A stretch of DNA of 64,000 nucleotides. It comes from an uncultured Prevotellaceae bacterium. Lineage in GTDB: Bacteria > Bacteroidota > Bacteroidia > Bacteroidales > Bacteroidaceae. The stretch is from assembly GCA_946410305.1 (NCBI GenBank), contig CAMJZV010000008.1:1-64000 (forward strand). The letters run 5' to 3'. The notes under the pieces are model-generated. The model was given only the letters and a program-made list of their open reading frames with translations. It was not told the origin of the DNA and did no database searches. The translations under genes were made by a program, and so were the position numbers. Shown here piece by piece: positions 41,084 through 48,627 of the stretch (its first letter is position 1; every line of letters begins with the position of its first letter).

Positions 41084-41938
41084 ATGAAAGCAATCAAATT
41101 ATGGATGCTGGCCCTCGTCCTGGCCATCAGCAGCTCGACGGCTCTGACGTCGTGTAGCAAGGACGATAATAATGCTCCCCAACCAGAACAGCCTCTTGTT
41201 CTCACAGGCGAAGCTGCCGTAGAGTGGACAAAAGCGCATATCGACTCGCTGGTGAACGTGTATATGGCCAGTTGCGGTAATCTGCTGGACCCCGACATGA
41301 CGAGAGACCTGCTGAGTTGCATCGGCTATACACGCCTGAATGTGTTAGACTATAAGAATGCCAGTTGGCTGATAGACAGCGTGGTGTTCATCCGCCTGAT
41401 GGACCGTGCCGAAGCGGCCAACAACAAGACCATCCTCTTCACGATGGGTATGTACGGTTGTGGCAAGACGGTCAGTCTTAACAACAACCCCGAACTGAAG
41501 AAGATGGCCGATGAGGTAGGTGTGGTCTCTGATGGCGCCTACAACAGCGTCGCGAAATTCGACAAGATGGTGGCCCAAAGTGTTGATCGTGGATTCCAGC
41601 CCCACCTTATTTATGTCTATAACGATGCTGAGACGGGTTATACCAACTGCATGGACCGACTGATCAGTGCAAACCGTGCCGTAACTTGCGAGGCCTATAT
41701 CTCGGTATTCCCACAGTTTCAGGGCAGGGTGGAGTATCTCGAAGAGCATCATCCCAATATGCCGCTCTACTGTATTGACAACAACCACAACAACGGCGGC
41801 AAGTGGGTAACCAACGAAGAAGCCAAGCAGTGGGATTACACGATGACTGAAGACTTGCAGCAGAAGATCTATGCCATCAAGCAGTCTTATATCGACACAG
41901 GCAAGTTGACCCCTGAGCAGATTGCGGCTTTACAGTAA
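41084..41938 (+). CDS. Lipoprotein with zeta-toxin-like P-loop kinase domain
   Basis: 284 residues. Signal peptide with lipobox 'TALTSC' (Cys24), followed by 'SKDD', a strong surface-export signal. A helical segment (about 40-110) leads to 'TILFTMGMYGCGKTVSL' with a Walker A motif (Gly122 to Thr129). After it come 'VVSDGAYNS' (Asp150) and 'RGFQPHLIYVYNDAETGYTN' (169-188), which match the strand and helix order of zeta-toxin kinases (acidic residue after the P-loop, then G-[YF]-x-[VP]-x-L-x-Y-V). Zeta toxins phosphorylate UDP-N-acetylglucosamine in the cytosol, so an exported form is unexpected. No epsilon-type antitoxin is visible. The ATG at 41084 is chosen for the signal peptide. Domain call is by motif; the kinase substrate is unknown. 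Confidence 0.68.
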   Translation: MKAIKLWMLALVLAISSSTALTSCSKDDNNAPQPEQPLVLTGEAAVEWTKAHIDSLVNVYMASCGNLLDPDMTRDLLSCIGYTRLNVLDYKNASWLIDSVVFIRLMDRAEAANNKTILFTMGMYGCGKTVSLNNNPELKKMADEVGVVSDGAYNSVAKFDKMVAQSVDRGFQPHLIYVYNDAETGYTNCMDRLISANRAVTCEAYISVFPQFQGRVEYLEEHHPNMPLYCIDNNHNNGGKWVTNEEAKQWDYTMTEDLQQKIYAIKQSYIDTGKLTPEQIAALQ

Positions 41939-41978
41939 TATAAGGGACAACGACTGTTAAGCGACGACTGGATATGGG

Positions 41979-42010
41979 GACTCAGGTGGACAGACCCCTG
42001 AGTCTTTTTC
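41979..42010 (+). terminator. Terminator after the zeta-toxin-like gene
   Basis: GACTCAGG (41979-41986) pairs with CCTGAGTC (41997-42004) and is followed by TTTTTC. Confidence 0.78.
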
Positions 42011-42109
42011 TTTAAAACTACAATCATGAGTATGTGCTCGAGGATTCAGAAGTGAAAAAACGCGTTCTTTAACATACTGAGACAAACGGATAATTTTTCT
42101 GGGGTTTCC

Positions 42110-42140
42110 TTGCTTTATTCAAGGAAAGTTCGTAACTTTG
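42110..42140 (+). promoter_or_regulatory. Promoter of the toxin-antitoxin pair
   Basis: TTG at 42110-42112 and TAACTTTG at 42133-42140 are 20 bases apart; the antitoxin ATG is at 42169. Confidence 0.68.
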
Positions 42141-42168
42141 CGGTCAGAAACTCTAAATAGCGAGAATT

Positions 42169-42498
42169 ATGGCAACGACAACCGCAAGACGCAGTACTCA
42201 CCCCATGAGCTACTACAGGAACATGGTGAAGAACATGGACGACAGCCAGAAGCTGGAGTTGGTATCATTTATCATCGATAGCATGCGGTCTGCCAAGACC
42301 GACGACTTGTCCATGGAGGAGATGCTCGAAGGCTATCCTTACAAGCGCTACACGAAGGCCGAGATGAACGCCAAGCTCGACAAGGCTGAGGCAAACTTCG
42401 AAGCTGGACGTGGAATACCTGACGAAGAGGCGTGGGACGATTTGGAAGAAGAACTGGTTCTCGAAAAACAGGAGCTTGAAATGGCTGAAGCGATATGA
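42169..42498 (+). CDS. Antitoxin-like protein of a ParE/RelE-type module
   Basis: 109 residues, acidic in the C-terminal half ('EEAWDDLEEELVLEKQELEM'). The middle part 'KLELVSFIIDSMRSAKTDDL' resembles the helical start of addiction-module proteins that precede ParE toxins, and the C-terminal acidic helix is the expected toxin-binding tail. The toxin gene overlaps its end by 4 bases (ATGA), the usual coupling in such modules. Identification rests mainly on operon layout and size. Confidence 0.7.
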   Translation: MATTTARRSTHPMSYYRNMVKNMDDSQKLELVSFIIDSMRSAKTDDLSMEEMLEGYPYKRYTKAEMNAKLDKAEANFEAGRGIPDEEAWDDLEEELVLEKQELEMAEAI

Positions 42499-42806
42499 GA
42501 GTGGTTTGGGACCCAGACGCAAAGAAAGCTAGGACTCAGGTTGCGAACTACATCCGTCGGGAATTTGGCGCCAAGCGTAAGATACGTTTCTTGCAGGAGG
42601 TGCGGCAAACAACGCAGCAGTTAAAGTGCAGTCCGGGCATCGGACAGATTGACCCGCTATTTAGTAATCGTGCTAAGACCTACCGCAGTGTCATCATCAA
42701 TGGTCTGAACAAACTGGTTTATTTTGTGAGCGATGACATTCTTTACATCGCTGCCTTTTGGGACACCCGAATGGACGACGAAGATCAGGCATCGCAAGTG
42801 AAGTAA
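42495..42806 (+). CDS. ParE/RelE-superfamily toxin
   Basis: 103 residues. It starts 'MRVVWDPDAKKARTQVANYI', the usual first strand and helices of ParE/RelE plasmid-stabilisation toxins, continues with 'KIRFLQEVRQTTQQLKCSPG' and ends with the core strands 'RSVIINGLNKLVYFVSDDIL' then 'YIAAFWDTR'. ParE members poison gyrase and RelE members cut ribosome-bound mRNA; lack of a clear RelE catalytic Lys/Arg set leaves the choice open. It overlaps the antitoxin gene by 4 bases. Confidence 0.82.
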   Translation: MRVVWDPDAKKARTQVANYIRREFGAKRKIRFLQEVRQTTQQLKCSPGIGQIDPLFSNRAKTYRSVIINGLNKLVYFVSDDILYIAAFWDTRMDDEDQASQVK

Positions 42807-42810
42807 CACT

Positions 42811-43389
42811 TCATCGTCCAGGACTTGTAGACTGGTCTTTTGTCTCCGTTACGAAACAGGCGACAAGGCCGTAGGTAATGGTGGGACGGATCCAGATTTC
42901 GGTCAGCATGTAGTTGGTGTATTCGTTGAAGGGCTCTATATAGATATCGTAGTTGTAGAGTGTGGCAATCAGACAGTCGACGATGCAGATGCTCCAAAGG
43001 TTGCGCTTGGTATAGCTACGCCAGTCCTTACGAGCGTAGAAGTAGGTAAGCATGTAGAGCAGCAACACCGAGAGGACGAGGCATATCAGGTGGAGGGAGT
43101 AAAACGCCAAGGGGGGCGGAAAGAGGATGTCGCGGAGCAGCACCGTTATTCCTACTGAGATAGAACACCAGTAATTGAACTGCTGGGTGGTGATGCGGTA
43201 GTTGAAGAAATACATCCAAATCATCACCAGACAGGCAATGTAAAACATGTTGAGCACTAATTCGGGCCAAGCCTCCTGCAATCCGAAATGGCCAACACCA
43301 TAAAGCATGATGCCTACTGACAGCATTCCTGCTACGCTAGTAATGGCAATATCGAATATCTTTGCACTTTTCTTAAATCTAATCTGCAT
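42811..43389 (-). CDS. Small multi-pass membrane protein, unknown function
   Basis: 192 residues with about five hydrophobic segments (near 12-32, 43-60, 72-88, 93-118, 130-145) and no conserved catalytic motif that I recognise. It is convergent with the toxin gene: only 4 bases separate the two stop codons, and no terminator hairpin is visible between them. A -7 box lies at 43461-43468 on the minus strand. Real expression is likely given the promoter and codon use, but no role can be proposed. Confidence 0.68.
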   Translation of the reverse strand: MQIRFKKSAKIFDIAITSVAGMLSVGIMLYGVGHFGLQEAWPELVLNMFYIACLVMIWMYFFNYRITTQQFNYWCSISVGITVLLRDILFPPPLAFYSLHLICLVLSVLLLYMLTYFYARKDWRSYTKRNLWSICIVDCLIATLYNYDIYIEPFNEYTNYMLTEIWIRPTITYGLVACFVTETKDQSTSPGR

Positions 43390-43460
43390 AGGTCTTCGTT
43401 ATTGTAATATATTAATAATTATGTATTCATCTATAGTCTTATAATTGCAATTGGTCGCTG

Positions 43461-43468
43461 CAAAGATA
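43461..43468 (-). promoter_or_regulatory. -7 box of the small membrane protein gene
   Basis: TATCTTTG on the minus strand, 72 bases upstream of the ATG at 43389. Confidence 0.6.
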
Positions 43469-43523
43469 CAAAAAAAAGAGGGCAGAACAAAAAAATTACA
43501 TTTTTTTTATGCGATGGCTGTTG

Positions 43524-45623
43524 TCAGGAGATGGCGCCCCAGTTGATGTTGGTCTTGCGCAGTTCCTTGAGACGGCGCCAGAGTAGGGCATAGCGGTCAG
43601 AACAACATAGCGGGTCTTCATCGATAATCTGCTGCGCTTCGTCGCGAGCCATCTGCACCAGCTGACCATCGCGGGCGATGTCGGCAATCTTCAGGTCGAA
43701 GGCCATACCACTCTGTTGGGTACCTTCCAGATCGCCAGGACCACGCAACTTCAGGTCGGCTTCAGCAATGCGGAAACCGTCGTTGGTCTCACACATGATG
43801 TCGATGCGCTTGCGGGTGTCTGCACTGAGTTCGTAACAGGTGACGAGGATGCAGTATGACTGGTCAGCACCTCGACCTACGCGACCACGGAGCTGGTGAA
43901 GCTGTGAGAGTCCGAAGCGCTGGGCTTCGAGGATAACCATCACGGAGGCGTTGGGTACGTTGACACCTACCTCAATGACGGTGGTGGCAACGAGTATCTG
44001 TGTCTCGCCACTGACAAACTTCTGCATCTCGGCTTCCTTGTCTGCAGGCTTCATCTTGCCATGCACCTTGCTTAATCTAAACTCCGGGAAAACCTGAGTT
44101 AATGTGGCAAAACCGTCTTCGAGGTTTTTCAGGTCTATCTTCTCGCTCTCCTCAATGAGGGGGAAGACGATATACACCTGTCTGCCCTGATGTATCTGTT
44201 TCCGTATGCCGTCGTAGAGTGAGGGTAGCGAACGGTCGAAGACATGCTGGGTGACTACGGGCTTGCGGCCTGGTGGCAGCTCGTCGATGACGCTGACGTC
44301 AAGGTCGCCATAGAGCGTCATGGCCAGCGTACGGGGTATAGGTGTTGCTGTCATGACGAGGACATGTGGTGGATTGACGCTCTTGCTCCACAGCTTGGCA
44401 CGCTGGGCGACACCGAAACGGTGCTGTTCGTCGACAACGACCATGCCCAAGCGGGCGAATTGTACGGTATCCTCAATGACGGCATGGGTGCCGACAAGAA
44501 TCTGTACGGTACCGTCGAGCAGTCCGTCGAGAATCTCCTGACGCTTCTTGCCCTTGACAATACCTGTCAGCATGGCTACACGGATGTCCATGCCTTTCAG
44601 GAAGTCCATGATGGTCTGCAGGTGCTGCTCGGCCAAAATCTCCGTAGGTGCCATGATGCATGCCTGATAGCCGTTGTCCAAAGCGATGAGCATGGACATC
44701 AGTGCAACGAGGGTCTTGCCGGAACCTACATCGCCCTGCAACAGACGGTTCATCTGTCGCCCACTGCCCATGTCCTTGCGGATTTCGCGGATGACACGCT
44801 TCTGGGCTTCAGTGAGCGGGAAGGGCAGGTTCTCCTTATAGAAATTGTTGAAGTGGTCGCCGACCTTGCTGAACACGTAGCCACGGTATTTACGGCGCTG
44901 GTCGCTCGCGTACCTTACTATATTCAGTTGGACAAAGAACAGCTCTTCGAACTTCAGACGCAGACGGGCCTGTTCCAGTTGCTTGGCATTCTGTGGATAG
45001 TGGATGCAGCGCAGGGCTTCGTCACGACTCATCAGGTGCAGCTTCTGCGTGATGAAGTCGGGGAGCGTCTCAGCGATAGGTTCCTTGATGGTGTCGAGGA
45101 GCGTCTTTGTGAGTTTCTCAACGGCACGGCTGTTGAGGCCAGCCTTCTTCATCTTCTCCGACGTGTTGTAGTAGGGCTGCATGCCCATGGCAGACAGCTC
45201 CAGCTTGTCGGCTTCCTCCATATCGGGGTGTACCAGTTGGATGCGACCGTTGAAGACCTGCGGACGACCAAAGACCACGTATTCGGTACCAATCTTATAT
45301 TTCTTCAGGGCACTGTCGGCATAGTTGAACCAGGTGAGGTCCATCACCTTGCCATAGCCGTCGGTGAAGTGGGCAACGACACGCTTCTTGCGGGCACTCA
45401 TCTTAAAGGTCTCGAAGCTGAGGATGTGACCCTTCACCTGTACAAAAGGCATGTCGCCCGTGAGTTCACGGATGGTATAGAGTCTGCTGCGGTCGACATG
45501 CTTGTAGGGATAGTATTCCAACAAGTCGCCAAAGGTCTGGATGCCCAACTCGTCGCTAAGCATCTTGCGGCGGTTAGGACCTACGCCTGCCAGATATTGG
45601 ATGTCTTGTTGGAGGATAGTCAT
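43524..45623 (-). CDS. recG: RecG, ATP-dependent branched-DNA helicase
   Basis: 699 residues, the standard length. An N-terminal wedge/OB domain (about 1-230) binds forks ('YLAGVGPNRRKMLSDELGI' at the start). Helicase lobe 1 carries Walker A 'LLQGDVGSGKTLVALM' (about residue 293) and the DExH-type 'VVVDEQHRFGVAQR'. Lobe 2 carries 'VATTVIEVGVNVPNASVMVI' and 'QLHQLRGRVGRG'. RecG regresses stalled forks and processes Holliday junctions. Its ATG shares one base with the ispD stop codon (TGATG), so translation is coupled to ispD, an order also usual in Bacteroidales. Confidence 0.97.
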   Translation of the reverse strand: MTILQQDIQYLAGVGPNRRKMLSDELGIQTFGDLLEYYPYKHVDRSRLYTIRELTGDMPFVQVKGHILSFETFKMSARKKRVVAHFTDGYGKVMDLTWFNYADSALKKYKIGTEYVVFGRPQVFNGRIQLVHPDMEEADKLELSAMGMQPYYNTSEKMKKAGLNSRAVEKLTKTLLDTIKEPIAETLPDFITQKLHLMSRDEALRCIHYPQNAKQLEQARLRLKFEELFFVQLNIVRYASDQRRKYRGYVFSKVGDHFNNFYKENLPFPLTEAQKRVIREIRKDMGSGRQMNRLLQGDVGSGKTLVALMSMLIALDNGYQACIMAPTEILAEQHLQTIMDFLKGMDIRVAMLTGIVKGKKRQEILDGLLDGTVQILVGTHAVIEDTVQFARLGMVVVDEQHRFGVAQRAKLWSKSVNPPHVLVMTATPIPRTLAMTLYGDLDVSVIDELPPGRKPVVTQHVFDRSLPSLYDGIRKQIHQGRQVYIVFPLIEESEKIDLKNLEDGFATLTQVFPEFRLSKVHGKMKPADKEAEMQKFVSGETQILVATTVIEVGVNVPNASVMVILEAQRFGLSQLHQLRGRVGRGADQSYCILVTCYELSADTRKRIDIMCETNDGFRIAEADLKLRGPGDLEGTQQSGMAFDLKIADIARDGQLVQMARDEAQQIIDEDPLCCSDRYALLWRRLKELRKTNINWGAIS

Positions 45624-46297
45624 CAGATAAGCACTTCTGCTATTTTGAGGTCGTAGGGGGTCGTTATCTTGATGTTCTCACGATTGCCCTCGACGAGGGT
45701 GACGTCGAAGCCGAAAGCTTCGACCACACTTGCGTCATCGGTGAAACCGTCGTTGTAGGGCTGGCGGTTGGCAGCCTTGAGCAACTGGATGTCGAAAGTC
45801 TGTGGCGTCTGCACCAGGCGGTAGTCGCCACGGGGTACGGTGACAGATGTCTCGTCTTTCAGATGGCGCACCGTCTCTACGATGGGGATGACGGGGATGA
45901 CGGCTTTCTTCTTGCGGGCTGTCTCGTAGCAGTTGCGAATGACATCGATGCTGGGGAAGGGACGCACACCATCGTGGACCCCCACCACACCCTCTGCATC
46001 GTCGGGAATGAGTGCCAGACCATGCTGCACAGAGTGGAAGCGGGTCTCGCCACCGTCAGTCATCTGGTACTCCACCCTGAAGCCGTACTCTTGGCACAAT
46101 TCCTGCCAGTAGTCTTGCTGAGCCTTGGGCAGCACCAGGATAATCTGCAGGTCTGCCGAGTATTCGCGGAACCGTTCCAGCGTTCGCATCAGTACTGGCT
46201 TGCCGCCAATAGGCAGGAACTGCTTGGGAATATCTGTTCCCATGCGCAGTCCCTTACCACCTGCCACAATGATTACATAATCGCCACAATGATGCAT
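45623..46297 (-). CDS. ispD: IspD, 2-C-methyl-D-erythritol 4-phosphate cytidylyltransferase
   Basis: 224 residues. It makes CDP-methylerythritol in the MEP isoprenoid pathway. The CTP-binding start '[19 protein letters not shown]' (about 9-27) is complete, as are '[16 protein letters not shown]' and '[10 protein letters not shown]' and the closing '[20 protein letters not shown]'. It lies in the pdxJ - DJ-1 - ispD - recG operon. The start region comes out of a GCATTAAGAATTAAGCATT filler repeat, which supplies the first codons. Confidence 0.96.
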   Translation of the reverse strand: MHHCGDYVIIVAGGKGLRMGTDIPKQFLPIGGKPVLMRTLERFREYSADLQIILVLPKAQQDYWQELCQEYGFRVEYQMTDGGETRFHSVQHGLALIPDDAEGVVGVHDGVRPFPSIDVIRNCYETARKKKAVIPVIPIVETVRHLKDETSVTVPRGDYRLVQTPQTFDIQLLKAANRQPYNDGFTDDASVVEAFGFDVTLVEGNRENIKITTPYDLKIAEVLI

Positions 46298-46322
46298 TAT
46301 GCATTAAGAATTAAGCATTAAT
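46285..46322. repeat. GCATTA filler repeat between the DJ-1 and ispD genes
   Basis: GCATTATGCATTAAGAATTA and AAGCATTAATGAG form a short tandem/palindromic filler. Related copies lie at 54838-54868, 62250-62280 and 63145-63178. Confidence 0.6.
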
Positions 46323-46877
46323 GAGGTGTTTGAAGCGCATGCCCTCGGCAATCTGGTCTGAGGTCTTCTTGTCTACCAGCTGGGCAAGGAGATCATAGGC
46401 AAAGGGGAAGGCGGCGGCAGGACCTTCGGCAGTAGTGACGTTGCCATCGACAGTGACTAGGTCGGCGGTGTAGGTGGCACCGTCAAGCATCTGCTCGAAA
46501 CCAGGATAGCAGGTGGCTTTCTTGCCTTCAAGGATTCCCAGCTGTCCTAAGACGACACCAGGGGCGGCACAAATGGCAGCCACTTTCTTACCTGCTGCGA
46601 ACTGGTCGACAACAACCTTGCAGACACCTTTGTGGGCGAAGAGGTTGCTGGCACCGGGCATGCCACCAGGCAGGAAGATAAGGTCGGCATCAGAGAAGTC
46701 ACCTTGCTCAAACATGATGTCTGCCTCAATGTTCACTCCATGTGCTGAGGTTACCAAAGGAAAGTCGCTGATGCTCACCGTTGTGACGTCAACACCTCCG
46801 CGACGCAGCACGTCAACGGGAATGAGGGCCTCTACATCCTCGAAGCCGTCAGCTAAGAATACATAAACCTTTTTCAT
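46311..46877 (-). CDS. DJ-1/PfpI family protein (YajL-like)
   Basis: 188 residues. The conserved nucleophilic cysteine is Cys103 in 'KVAAICAAPGVVLGQL', and the family start 'VYVFLADGFEDVEALIPVD' supplies the glutamate (Glu16) that tunes it. 'FLPGGMPGASNL' is the further family block. DJ-1/YajL proteins protect against reactive carbonyls or act as protein or sulfenate repair factors; which applies here is unknown. It is the second gene of the pdxJ operon, 6 bases after pdxJ. Confidence 0.92.
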   Translation of the reverse strand: MKKVYVFLADGFEDVEALIPVDVLRRGGVDVTTVSISDFPLVTSAHGVNIEADIMFEQGDFSDADLIFLPGGMPGASNLFAHKGVCKVVVDQFAAGKKVAAICAAPGVVLGQLGILEGKKATCYPGFEQMLDGATYTADLVTVDGNVTTAEGPAAAFPFAYDLLAQLVDKKTSDQIAEGMRFKHLINA

Positions 46878-46883
46878 AGTCTT

Positions 46884-47597
46884 TTATTGTAATGCTTGTA
46901 GATATTGCTTGATAGTCTCCTGCAGTCCCAGATAGAGGGCATCGCAGATGAGGGCATGACCAATGCTGACCTCGTCAGTCCATGGAATCTGCTGATGGTA
47001 ATAGGCCAGGTTCTCCAGCGACAGGTCGTGACCAGCGTTGAGGCCTAGTCCTACCTCCTGAGCTGTCTTGGCAGCAACAATGAAGGGAGCGATGGCAGCC
47101 TCACGGTTGGCGGCATAGCCAGAGGCATAGGGCTCTGTGTAGAGCTCTACACGGTCGGCACCACACACCTTGGCACCTTCCACCATTCTGGGGTCGGCAT
47201 CGACAAAGATGCTGGTGCGGATACCTGCTTCCTTGAAGGTCTTGCAGATATCGGTGAGGAAGGCCTTGTTCTCCAAGGTGTCCCATCCGTGATTACTGGT
47301 TATCTGGTCGAGCCCGTCGGGGACCAGTGTGACCTGTGTGGGCACTACCTCCAGTACCAGTTGGGTAAACGAGTCGATGGGATTACCCTCGATATTGAAC
47401 TCGGTGGTAATCTGCGGACGCAGGTCGCGGACATCCTGATAACGGATGTGGCGCTCGTCGGGACGCGGGTGTACGGTAATACCCTGTCCACCAAATAGTT
47501 CTACATCACGAGCAACGGTCAGAACGTTGGGGTTATTGCCGCCTCTGGCATTGCGCAGTGTGGCAATCTTATTGATATTTACACTTAGTTTCGTCAT
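46884..47597 (-). CDS. pdxJ: PdxJ, pyridoxine 5'-phosphate synthase
   Basis: 237 residues, a TIM-barrel enzyme joining 1-deoxyxylulose 5-phosphate and aminoacetone phosphate into pyridoxine phosphate. Signature blocks are '[16 protein letters not shown]', '[15 protein letters not shown]'-type '[18 protein letters not shown]', '[18 protein letters not shown]' and '[13 protein letters not shown]'. It is the first gene of a four-gene operon and is divergent from nadK, with back-to-back -7 boxes in between. Confidence 0.97.
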   Translation of the reverse strand: MTKLSVNINKIATLRNARGGNNPNVLTVARDVELFGGQGITVHPRPDERHIRYQDVRDLRPQITTEFNIEGNPIDSFTQLVLEVVPTQVTLVPDGLDQITSNHGWDTLENKAFLTDICKTFKEAGIRTSIFVDADPRMVEGAKVCGADRVELYTEPYASGYAANREAAIAPFIVAAKTAQEVGLGLNAGHDLSLENLAYYHQQIPWTDEVSIGHALICDALYLGLQETIKQYLQALQ

Positions 47598-47636
47598 ATT
47601 TTTTGCTTTTCACTATTCTCTTTTCACTTTTATTTG

Positions 47637-47658
47637 TATCTTTGCAAGCGCAAAGATA
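47637..47658. promoter_or_regulatory. Overlapping divergent promoters of nadK and pdxJ forming a perfect palindrome
   Basis: TATCTTTGC (47637-47645) and GCAAAGATA (47650-47658) are a perfect 9-bp inverted repeat; each arm is a -7 box, one for nadK (+) and one for pdxJ (-). The start sites would almost coincide, so only one polymerase could occupy the site at a time. Confidence 0.65.
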
Positions 47659-47701
47659 ATAATAATTTGCGAAATAGTAGCTAAAAAAGCAGAAAAAACT
47701 T

Positions 47702-48589
47702 ATGGCATCACGCAAACTACGGTTCGCTATATTCGGCAATACCTACCAACCGAAGAAGTCGGTTTCTATCCAGAAACTGCTGGCCTGTCTGTCTGTCCGA
47801 CAGGCAGAAGTGATTATCGAACGTGAGTTCTACACCTTCCTGACAGACGGACAACGACTGCCTATAGAAGGTGTGTCCATCTTTGACCAGTCAGACTTCA
47901 ATGCCGACTTTGTCGTGTCGATGGGAGGCGATGGCACCTTCCTGCGTGCTGCCAGTATGGTGGGTGCCAAGCAGATTCCGATACTGGGTGTCAATACGGG
48001 ACGCCTGGGATTCTTGGCAGATGTCAAGGCACAGGAGATAGAGCGTACCATCGATGCACTTTATGAGGGTGACTATACGGTGGACACCCGTGCTGTTATC
48101 AAGGTGGAGACAGATGGACAGCCATTGAAGGGCTATAGCTGTGCGCTGAACGATGTCGCCATACTGAAACGTGACAACGCCTCGATGATTACCATTCATG
48201 CAACGGTGAATGGCGACTATCTGACGACTTATCAGGCGGACGGTCTGGTTATGAGTACACCAACGGGTTCTACAGCTTATTCACTGTCGAATGGTGGCCC
48301 GATCATTGTTCCAGGAACGCATGTGTTCTCACTGACTGCTGTTGCTCCCCACTCGTTGAATGTTCGTCCTATCGTGTTCTCAGAAGACTGTGAAATCAAA
48401 CTCACCGTAGAGAGTAGAACACATAACTATCTGGTAGCTCTGGACGGTCGTTCAGAGAATCTGCCCGAAACTACGCGGCTGACACTGCGTAAGGCTCCCT
48501 ATAGGGTTAAGGTCATCAAACGTGCGGGTACGAAATACTTCCATACCTTGCGTGAGAAAATGATGTGGGGTGCTGACCAGCGCGGTTAA
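47702..48589 (+). CDS. nadK: NadK, NAD kinase
   Basis: 295 residues. It makes NADP from NAD. The catalytic motif is 'VVSMGGDGTFLRAASMV' (GGDGTF at 75-80). 'ILGVNTGRLGFLADV' and 'TPTGSTAYSLSNGGPI' are the other family blocks, and the C-terminal 'LDGRSENLPETTRLTL' is complete. It is divergent from pdxJ with overlapping promoters. It converges with the histidine kinase gene, separated by a short AACAGCTAATAGCC-type repeat. Confidence 0.97.
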   Translation: MASRKLRFAIFGNTYQPKKSVSIQKLLACLSVRQAEVIIEREFYTFLTDGQRLPIEGVSIFDQSDFNADFVVSMGGDGTFLRAASMVGAKQIPILGVNTGRLGFLADVKAQEIERTIDALYEGDYTVDTRAVIKVETDGQPLKGYSCALNDVAILKRDNASMITIHATVNGDYLTTYQADGLVMSTPTGSTAYSLSNGGPIIVPGTHVFSLTAVAPHSLNVRPIVFSEDCEIKLTVESRTHNYLVALDGRSENLPETTRLTLRKAPYRVKVIKRAGTKYFHTLREKMMWGADQRG

Positions 48590-48627
48590 GCCAATAGCTA
48601 ACAGCCAACAGCTAATAGCCAACAGCT
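48590..48627. repeat. Tandem filler repeat between nadK and the histidine kinase gene
   Basis: About 2.5 copies of CAATAGCTAACAGCCAACAG-like sequence lie between the convergent stop codons. The unit resembles filler repeats seen in other gaps. Confidence 0.6.

Noticed and set aside
44244..45656. A 470-codon open frame opposite recG
   Set aside because: recG is complete and conserved on the other strand; the frame is a mirror effect of its codon use.
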